Source of the DNA: Zopfochytrium polystomum | Taxonomy: Eukaryota > Chytridiomycota > Chytridiomycetes > Chytridiales > Chytridiaceae | Length of the DNA stretch: 64,000 nucleotides | Reading direction: 5' to 3' | Assembly: GCA_025765615.1 (NCBI GenBank) | Contig: JAIVFJ010000124.1 | Location: forward strand, 1 to 64,000 | Part shown: positions 54,943 to 64,000 of the stretch, one piece after another | Layout: the number at the start of each line of letters is the position of its first letter | Numbering within the stretch: the first letter of the stretch is position 1 | Program-made: the position numbers and the translations under genes | The notes under the pieces: model-generated | What the model saw: the letters and a program-made list of their open reading frames with translations, nothing else | Database searches by the model: none | What the model was told of the DNA's origin: nothing

Positions 54943-57900
54943 ATGGCCGCAGCCGCGGTCGTCGTCGTCGCGCTTAAGGTGCTGTTGCCCGATCGTGGAG
55001 GCACCACACTAACTCTGCAGGTAATGTGCGCGATCGCAGTAATGGACACGGGGCTGCTGGTCGGGAGAGTCCAACCGAGCCGTACGCGTTATGATTTTCG
55101 AAGCGAGATCACTGCGAAGGGGTCACGGGCCATGTCGCCCAACGTGGCACATGCCCATCGCTTTGCCATTTAGCCCGTTCAACACTTCTTCCTTGCTTCT
55201 CATGTCCTCCCCGTCTGATTGTCTATTTTTTGGCCACCACTTTCACCTGGACTTCGGTGAAAAGGTTGACACAGACACCACCTTCGCAGATCTGACCCGC
55301 CAGATCAGTGAGAAATCACCACTTCACGCGCAACAGCAGCTCCTGCTGCCGCACGCTGCCTCAACTTCTTCCAACCCGACGGACCAAAGGAGAATCTCCG
55401 CCACTTCCACCTTTTCGGCGGCCGCCAATGATTCCTCCACTCACGGTCTCTTTTGGCCGGACAAATCGAAGTGGCTCGTCCCCACCAAAACGCTCAAATT
55501 CTACGGATTCAAGACTGGCGACCGAGTTGAGTTCAAACGCAAGCACCGGGAGCTGAAAGTTCGTTTGCCCCCGACGGCTGCTGCGCCGGATGGAAGTCTC
55601 GCATCAATGCTTGTCGACGAAAGCGCACCGGTCCGAGATCTTGTAGCGGCTGTATGCGAGCGGTTTGGTAGGAGCCTCAAGGAAATCACGCCCATTTGCT
55701 TGAGTCCCCCTCTTCCATCGGCTTTCAGCTTTGCGCGTACGTTTGTCGATTAATATTGTTTTCTTTGCACCTCGCAGAAGTCAGCCACCCCGAAGAGTTC
55801 TCCTTCGCGGCAGACCCCGGCGATCTTGCTCGGAGCGCCAGCACAACCGACCAAAAATCCCCCATCCGAAGTTCAACAGCATCTCTGTCCACCCCTTCGG
55901 CAAAGACCATGTCTACGCGGGGTGATGGTAAGTCGCACGGCAGAATCATAGTGCTTGCATTTTCAGATTTCTGAGCTTCGGTTTCGACCAGTTTGGCTGA
56001 ACCCGCAACAGACCCTCCCTGAGCAAGGTATTATTGACAGCGAGGCCGTCCTCCTGAAGAGACGGTTTTTCGTGAACGAGGAGACGCTGAATCGGGACGA
56101 TGCAGCACAGATTGCTCAGGTGTACGAAGTCTCTCGGGATGGCATCATCTCTGGTAGTCAGCCATGCCGCTATGAAGATGCTATTACCCTCGCTGCGCTC
56201 CAGTGCCAGTCGCAGTACGGAAATTTTGAGCCTGATCGTCACAGGCCAAGTTTTTTCAAGTAAGCAAACCTTGGTGCACTTCATATTCCATTGCTTACAA
56301 TTTTACACAAACTCGAACACATTTACGATGTAGACTGAAAGACATGGTCTCCCCCGATTATCGGAACCACCGCGATATCCTCAAGCGAATAATCAGCGAT
56401 TATGAAAAGTTGTATGGAATGTCGGACCTCACCGCTAAGTTTAATTATGTGCAGCACGCTCGGTCGCTGAAGACCTACGGCATCACTTTTTTCGCCGTAA
56501 AGGAGAAGCTTCCAAAAAGGTCCAAAACTTCGGACATTTTGCTTGGAATTACAAAAAATACCATCGTGCGCATGGACGTGGAGACGAAAGACATACTAAT
56601 GAGCTGGCCTCTAACTCAGCTGCGGCGGTGGGGCGCAGCCTCAAATAGGTACATTAGTCGATCTTTCCTTGGGCCTAACCAATCAACAAACTAACCTGCC
56701 GTAAATTTTGCAAACGCGCAGCATGACTCTAGATTTTGGGTCGAGCCCGGACTCCTACTATACAGTTCAAACACTGGAAGGGGAAAAAATTTCTCAGCTT
56801 ATTTCAGGATACATTGATATCATTGTTCGCAAGAGGAGACAAGCCAGTCAGGACGTTTCGAAAGAGGACATACTAAAGGTGCAGTCAATTGAAAGTGTTC
56901 GGACAGTCGACAGCTTGGAAAATCCTGTCCCCGCTCTTCCCGCGAAGATCAATATGGGCCGTCTTCGCGGGGGCAGTCGGTCGACCATAAGCCGAGCAGG
57001 CTCGGATATCAGTGACCCGTCCCCGCTGGAGCCATCTCCTTTTGAATTTGAAAGCCCTCTTCTCAGTGTTGCTGGGCGCCACGTTGCAGCTGCTCAGCAG
57101 TCCCTATTGATGGCGGTCAAATCGGGCTATGCCATGACAGTGCGCACTACGTCGGATGTTGAACTTGGCCTTCGCTTGTCGACTTCGTCTGAAACAGTCA
57201 ACACTTTGCGAGGGAAAGAAAAGGCCGCCAATTTCAATTCACACATAGTTGCAGCCCACATTAGCGCGCACCTTGGCTCCATTGGTGCCATCATCAATCA
57301 CGTCACAGAAGACCTGGAGTCCATCGATTATCAAACTCTTGAAATGCATGTGAATCTCCTGATATCCAATCTCTCGAAGATGTCTGTTGGGTTGAAGAAA
57401 TATGCGCTCATATGCGAGGACGATACAGACCGCGATGCGATTCTCGACGGTGCGAAGTCCTTTTCCAAAGCGACCGCAAGTGTCCTTGAAGCGGTTCAAG
57501 CGATCGTGACTGGTCAAGCGACAACGAAAGAGCGCCTGTTCGTGTCCGTCCGGGATGTGTCCATTGCGTCGTCGGATTTGCTAGTGCTTATTGGCAGACT
57601 TGAAGTACCAGAAGACGTTCAGACAGATCTTATGGACAGCGCGCGCGTGGTCGCCCGTGGTGTTGCCGACGTAGTTTTCCTGGCCAAAAAAATCGCTTCG
57701 TCGCTTTCGCAGCAACATGCACAGCTTCAGCTTGCGACGCGGGCGAAAAGCGCCGCAGAGGCGGCCAACTTGATTGTGGCTTGCACGACGGCCGTCGCGC
57801 CCGTGATGACCGTTCAGCTTTGTCTTGACCAAGTGCTGGAGGCGTCGATCACAATGAGGGACTCACTCATTCTTTTGTCGGATGCATCGTCAGCTTGCCA

Positions 57901-60900
57901 GGACCAAAATTTGGTGTCTTCAATAACGACCGCTGTCGAAGTCGTTCAGGAGGCCATCGCAACACTTTTGGACCGTGCCAAAAGGTGCTCCACAGGCGTT
58001 GACGAGAGCCCGATGGACTCGGATTTAGAGCAAGTGATGCTCGCAGTGGATGGCATGACGGAAAGGATTTCGACAACAGATGGAATCGTCGCGTCAGCGA
58101 AATACCTCACCCTGTCGTCGACTTTTCTTGCAAACAACATCCGCAAGGCAAGCTTGAGCGGGGCCATCACGGAGGCGGAACGCGAGCGCCTTGCGGGTTC
58201 GGCACGTCTTATTGCTGAATGCACTTCCAAAATGGTTGCTGCCGCCAAAGACGCAGCTCGATCGCCTTCGGATTTGGAAAAGCGGACGAGGCTTTCTCAG
58301 GCAGTCGATGGAGTGAAAGACGCTGCGAACGCCGCATCTGGCTCCTCAATGGCGAAAGTGGCGTTGCGACGACTGTTTAGATCACTTAAAAAGGTTTTCG
58401 CCTCAGAGCAGCAGCTCATATTGGGTTCGTACCACGCGGCTCCAATGAACCGCAATCAGGCGTCACAAGTCGATGTAAATAGACTGTTAAAGAAGGCCGA
58501 AACCCTTATTTCAGACACCAGCACTGGGATAGCAGTGTTTACAGTCGAGCCGAGTAGCCCTGTGGCACAGTTGAGACTTCTTCGGGAAGCGAAAAATGTA
58601 TCGCTTGTTTTACGAAGCTTAGTAGCTGCAGTGAAGGTGGCGTTTCCAACGTCTGGAGACTCGTCACTATTAGCGCACATGGCGAACCTGGTAAAGCAGG
58701 TGACGGGCGATCTAGACGCACTTGACAAAGCGGTCACTCTGGTGGAAAACGTGTGCACTTTGCTCAAGCTTGAGTCGGCTTGTATCGCTGCCGACGTTCT
58801 GCAAAAGGATTTGGAATCAAAAGAACCGGAGCGATTCGTAGTAGGTACGGAAGAGTGGACGGCAGATCTTGCAGAGGAGCAGCTTCGATCTAGTACGCGA
58901 TCGATACAATCGGCAGTCGACGAGCTTCTCGCAGCCACTGCCGAGCATAATGTGAAAGCCGCCGGAGACTCAGCAAACCAGTTGGTCGACGACTTGCGCA
59001 CATTCGCTGCAGCCATTTATGCTCTTGCGAGATTCGGGGCTACAGATCAGTCCTCTCAAGGTCCTGCACTCTCCTCCTCGACTGTGGTTGCGGGCTGCAT
59101 TGTCCCACTTATTGCGAATGTCAAGAATGTTTTCACGACGGACAATCCAGGGGACACATCCGCTTTGGAAACTTTCGCCGAGGAGGCAAGGGTAGCGATT
59201 TCTGACCTATTCGCCAACAGCCCGGGATCACTGGAGCTCGCTAGAGCACGAAGGACGCTGGAAGAGTTCACAGAGGTTGTCAGCACTGCTGCTCTGATTT
59301 CTGGCGGTGCGAACGACGTCTCATTCCCATTGGCCCAAATCAAGCTTCAGTCCGCTGCAGCTGCAGTCACCGTGAGCGTTCATTCACTGAGCGCTGCAGT
59401 TCGCGGTGGACCCATCGAGCTGCAAAACTCGGCGAAGAACTACTTGGCAGGATATACCCGTCTGATCGAAGCTGTCAAACTTGTTTGCACTGCGAGAGGC
59501 GATATCGATATGGCTGATCAACTCACCTTCGCTCTGAAGCAATCATGCTCTGCAGCTATTGCTTTTTTAAGGACAGCTGATGTTCTTCGGGCCAGTCCTT
59601 CGGACTTGCGGTTCGTGTACAGTCATTGTCTTTCTCAAAGTGTTGTCTGTCCCTTTCTAATTGCGGCTTTCCGAGCAGTCTCAGGAACCAACTGCTGGAC
59701 GTCGCATCCGAGGTTGAATACACCATTTCAGAGTTGTTGGAGCTGTGCACAACATCAGCGCCTGGTCACAGCGAATGCAGCACCGCACTGGCTACCATTA
59801 TCTCAGCCTCGTCGCGGCTTGATGGCCTTAACGATGGGTCCTTGTCCGAGTTCACGTACGGCGGTTGTGTGCAGAAAATGAGCGACGGAGCGAAACAGAT
59901 CAACATACTCTACTCACAGGTCCTTGCTGCAGCACTTGCGTCCGATACCCAGAAAATGGCAAATGATTTGATACTCGCAGCGCAGACGGTCGGTGCACTT
60001 GCTTCAGCTGCAAGCCGTGCGGCCTACCTCATAGGAATAGCTGATCCAGAATCGACACCGGCTGTACCTTCGATCGTTGACCAAACAACGTTTGCGCAGG
60101 CCGCAAACGATATTCGCGAATCCTGCAAACTGCTCGTTGACCCCAAAAACACACAAACCCAGATTCTTGAACTTGCGGGCTCCATAGCCAGGCACACGTC
60201 AAAGCTCTGCAATGCGTGTAAGATTGCGGGTGCGGACTCATCCCTGGACATTCCATCTCGCCAGTCGTTTATCTCTTTTGCCAAAGACGTGGCCTCAAAA
60301 ACAGCCATTCTAGTCGCATCCATTAAACAACTCGCGGTTTCTCTCGACGAGGATAGCCGCAAGAATGCAACTAACGCCTACAATCCGCTTCTGGATGGCG
60401 TGGAAAAACTTGTAGCATTTGCATTTAGTCCCGAGTTTTCTGCAGTACCCGCGCGAATAGCTGTACAGGCCGCATCAGCACAGAAACCCGTGATTGACGC
60501 GTCCCGCGGCATAATTTACGCTAGTCAAGATATAATTAGCACAGCGAAAATGATTTGCACGAATCCAACGGATCACGCAGCCCTGGAGCTTTTGGCAGCA
60601 GGTGTCAAAGCAATCTCCGAATTTAGCCGGCTGCTGGTGGAAGCAGCCAGTAACAGCGCCTCAGGACAAAGGGAGTGCAACGAGGCGTTATTAGCGACGG
60701 CGCAAATTGTTGGGACTGTCCAAAAGGCAATGCTGGAAGTCACGACGCGGTCGCTTACACCTCAGCCTGGCGTCCAAAAAGGAGCGTTGGCAGAAACCTC
60801 TCGTGCAATTGCAAGCTTGGTTGATGTTGTCGCCCGAGCCGCCTTGTTGGACGAGAAGCAGCTGCGATCTAGTATTCTCGAAGTGCCAGACAGCCTCAAG

Positions 60901-63725
60901 AAGGTGAGATCGCGTTTGGAGTGATTTAATGCGGGATTCTCATAATTTTCTTCATGCACACGATTAAGTGCTCTGAAATAGCCATTGCAGTTGTCTCAAA
61001 CGAAAGCGAAGTGACGGTTCAGATGCAAATACTTGAGGACACAAAAGCTTTATGCGATCGGGTGTCGAGCTTCATATCAGCAGTTAAGAAAGCCTGCTTG
61101 CAGCCTATCGATTCGACTGGAGAAGCAGCAGTAGACTCTGAGCGCGAAAACGTGCGCCAAGCAGTTTCTCGACTTCTGACTGCCGTCGATGGACCAACCG
61201 ACGAAGCTGGTTTCTTTTCAAAAGCAACTGAGAGGGTCGAACTTCGCATCTCCACCCTCAACTACCAGATACCCGCCAAGCCAAATCACTCGTACCAGGT
61301 CCTCATGGAAGAGATTGGTACATTGACTAAGCAGTTCGCCGCCTTGGTGGGGGACGTAGTGAGTAAGTCGGAATCACCTGACCGACTCGAAGACGCGGCC
61401 CGAAAGCTCTCTGAGAGCTTTGAGGGCTTATGCGACGTTTCCTGCGAGGCTATCTCAGGTACAAATGAAGACATCACACGAATTGCAATCATGGACGCTG
61501 TCCGCCAGCTCGGTGGTGCTACGATTAGATTGATCGATGGTATCAGGTTTGCGTGCGGTAGTGGAGAACAGCAAGTCTTCGTGAGATTAAAACTGGCGCA
61601 AGCTGGGCGCGATGTAAGCTCGGGATTGTCGGCGTTGATTCTCTCGGTGAAAGAGGGCGCAAGAGGTGTCCGGCTCTGTGAACGGGCGGTCACCCAAATC
61701 AGCGACGTGATTCTGGATTTCGAATCTTCGTACATTTTCGCTCAGTCAGGAAATCTTGACCCGATTGACCCTCGAGATTCCTTTTCAAATCACAAAGACG
61801 GTCTCTTAACAGCAACGAAAGATTTAACGGGTATAGTGAAATCGGTGTTAACTGCCATGGCTGGTACCCAGGAAGACATTGCAAAAGTCGCCCTCGAAAC
61901 GATCGAGGCTGTCGACTCACTTCGAAATCACATTCGTGGTGGAGCCATCTCCCTATCGTCTGCGAACAAGGTTATGCAGCAGCAGCTTTTAGCATCAGCA
62001 AAGTACGTTGGCGAAAGCTTACAGTCTATCTTTCAACATGCCATTTCTTCAATCGGCAAGCGCGCATTAACGATTGGCGACCCTGCTGGTTCATCAGAAC
62101 TCGCTGAGGCTGTGAAGACTGGTCTTTATGCAATTGGAGAATTGGTGAAAGTTACCAAATCGGTGGGGGACGAGGCAAACCGCGAACTCCGAGTTTTGGA
62201 TGAGGCTATTCGTTCCATTGAAACGTCCATCGAAACCCTCGACACGGAGTTTCCTCCGCAAGGCTCAGCAGCGCCGCAGGAGATTGCGCATATCGCAAGG
62301 CAAATGACAACTACAACGGCGTCTCTGGTTACTGCTGCGCTCAACTCTCCAAGCCCGTCACGGCAAACGGATCTGATTGCGGCCTCCAATGCGATTCGAA
62401 AGCAGGCGGAGAACCTTGTTCTCGCCGGACTTTCTGCTACGGTCAAAGCGCCAAAGACGCTGCGAAGCGACGTCCTCAGTGCTGTCAAGTCGACAGCGGT
62501 GGCGGCACAGGGGCTTGTTCGTCGGGTTCGCGAACTCTCATCTGGTACAGATCCTAAAACTGAGGAGGAGAATGGTGCCAATCGTGCTGCATTCCACTCT
62601 GCCGCACGCCAGGTTGCACAAGGTGTTACCGCGATCACAGTCGCCGTTGAAGCTCTTGCTCGAGTTTTCCGCCCTGACTCACCGGACCCTGCAGCCGCCG
62701 CCGTCGAGAGTGAGCTAATCAGTGCAGCAGCGTCCATCGACGCCGCCTTGCAGTCCCTTTCCACCCCCGCAGGAGGCACAGCAGCGCACGCCCTTCCAGA
62801 AGACGTGTCCTTCGATGATACCCAACTGGACCCAGCCCTCGTCGACGGTGTCCGCGCGATAGCTGCAGCATCCGCCGCACTCGTTCACTCTGCCACAGAC
62901 CTACAGCGAGACATATCTTCCGCCTCAGAGAGCCTGTCGTCTTCGTTATTCACTTCCGGCTCTGGCCAGGTCCGCAGACAAGCTCGAGACCCGCTGTCAT
63001 CGTCCTACTTTACCGACGGCACATGGTCCGATGGGCTCGTGTCTGCGGCAAAGCGCGTCGCAGCAGCGACCTCCGATCTCTGCGCCGCCGTCATCGCTCC
63101 TTTATCGCAGGACCACTACAGCAGCGAACAACAGCATCGCAATTACGCTGAAGCGGACCGTCAGGCGGCAGCAGTAGAGTCGCAGGTGGTAGGCGCTGCG
63201 CAGAAACACGATCGCCTGCCGCGGGTCCTCGCCGCCGCGCATGCCGTTGCAGCGGCGACCGCCCATGTCGTCTCGGCTGCCACTGTCGCTGGCGAAAAGG
63301 CCGCAGCCAACAGCAGCGTAACTGGGCCCCGAACAAACGCCGCGACGACGACGTCAGACGGCGCCGGCAGCTCGAGCAACTCCGCAGCCGCCGCCAACGT
63401 TCTCCGGGTGCGTGCCGCGGGTCGCAGCGTGACCCATGCGACCGCGCTCCTGGTCAAGGCCGCCGAGCAAGCGCTGGCGTTCGTTGGGTCAGTAGAGATG
63501 GCTGATGCCATGGTTCGAGACGCGGCCGCTACGGCATTTGACGGGCGGGGTGCGGGGACGGGGGGCGGCTCTCCCAGCGTGGCGAATATGCGCGCGATGG
63601 AGATGGACGCACAAGTCGCCATCCTGAAGATGGAGAGAGAGTTGGAGATGGCGCGGGTGAAACTAGCAGCGGTCAGGAAGGGGCGGTACGACCGCGGGAG
63701 GAGAGATAACGGCGGCTCGAAATAG
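54943..63725 (+). CDS. talin: FERM head, helical rod and C-terminal I/LWEQ-type end
   Basis: Eight exons: 54943-55020, 55265-55736, 55778-55927, 55992-56259, 56334-56648, 56722-59610, 59679-60903, 60969-63725; sum 8154 nt, 2717 aa, all phases agree. Introns 244, 41, 64, 74, 73, 68 and 65 bp. F0 ('ALKVLLPDRGGTTLTLQ', then 'GLFWPDKSKWLVPTKTLKF'), F1 with 'VWLNPQQTLPEQGI' after a disordered loop, F2 ('ARSLKTYGITFFAVKEKL' border), F3 ('LLGITKNTIVRMD', 'MTLDFGSSPDSYYTVQT', 'ISGYIDIIV') to about 460. The rest is Ala/Ser/Leu/Val-rich helical bundles, ending 'MERELEMARVKLAAVRKGRY', as in the actin-binding C-terminus of talins. Length is close to animal talins (about 2500). Talin joins integrin-type receptors and Rap GTPases to actin. 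No stop or frameshift is seen, so it appears functional. Confidence 0.93.
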
Positions 63726-64000
63726 TTTCAACCCATAATTAAAAACCAAACTAGAAAAATGCTCGCTCCTCCGTCCGACTGCTAACGGGCCGATCGACCC
63801 GTCTAACTGCCAGGAACAGAAGACCTTCACGTGTATCCGCCGCGAATTTTGATCGGCTCTCCCCTATTTCCAATCGGCTTCCCTATTCCCAGTCCTATAA
63901 AGACTAGATGAGCGCCATATCGCTTGATCGAGCCTGATCTTTTGATTTTGGGACTAAAAAACACAGAACGCAAAAGCGATGTTTTATTTTTTCTCCTCCT
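63726..64000. other. 3' flank of talin
   Basis: AT-rich start (AATTAAAAACC) suitable for 3' end formation, then unique sequence with no gene seen. Confidence 0.5.

Noticed and set aside
62126..62779. 217-codon minus-strand frame inside talin
   Set aside because: Shadow of the Ala/Ser-rich rod coding sequence; the plus-strand talin frame is continuous and has family similarity.

Overview
The window looks like nuclear DNA of an early-diverging (chytrid-like) fungus. This is inferred from very short GT-AG introns (mostly 34-125 bp), fungal-type gene families (SLC44/Pns1 transporter, triple zinc-knuckle protein, Slo-like channel) and Tad/L1-like, chromovirus, Copia and Helitron transposons. A complete talin gene, normally linked to animals and amoebae, points away from Dikarya. 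No species can be named from sequence alone. All gene models below were spliced by hand from reading frame, splice sites and family similarity.

Layout. 1-7.6 kb is a nest of transposons: the 3' part of a decayed Ty3 chromovirus with its 3' LTR (to 4326) is inserted in a decayed minus-strand Helitron, followed by GA-rich satellite DNA and a second Helitron fragment. An isolated host gene (cytochrome b561-like, 8407-9597, minus) lies next. 10-20.7 kb is transposon debris: tRNA-like sequence, a solo LTR, a Ty3 relic and LINE relics, with a 1.43-kb LTR-like element inserted at codon 4 of a LINE ORF1. 21.0-37.5 kb is a compact host gene island: C2H2 zinc-finger factor (minus), DHHC palmitoyltransferase (plus), unknown Ala-rich protein (minus), Slo/BK-like channel (plus), triple zinc-knuckle protein (minus), choline-transporter-like protein (minus). 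37.5-50.4 kb is a second transposon zone: two Copia relics in opposite orientation, another solo LTR, a 2.8-kb long inverted repeat carrying a SINE-like insertion, and a plus-strand LINE copy with a second 1.4-kb LTR-like insertion. 50.6-63.7 kb holds two large plus-strand genes: an SH3-RA scaffold (1133 aa) and full-length talin (2717 aa).

The most notable signals are: (1) Ty3 LTRs carrying perfect arrays of alternating GAA/TTC pentamers, the heat-shock-element pattern, expanded from 4 to 8 contiguous units in the two solo copies; (2) an intact FERM-rod talin directly downstream of an SH3-RA gene; (3) a Copia pol ORF split by a 498-bp in-frame GT-AG segment; (4) a Slo-like channel without the usual K+ filter and with a one-base frameshift in an A8 run; (5) a Helitron whose N-terminus encodes a tandem Cys/His finger array.
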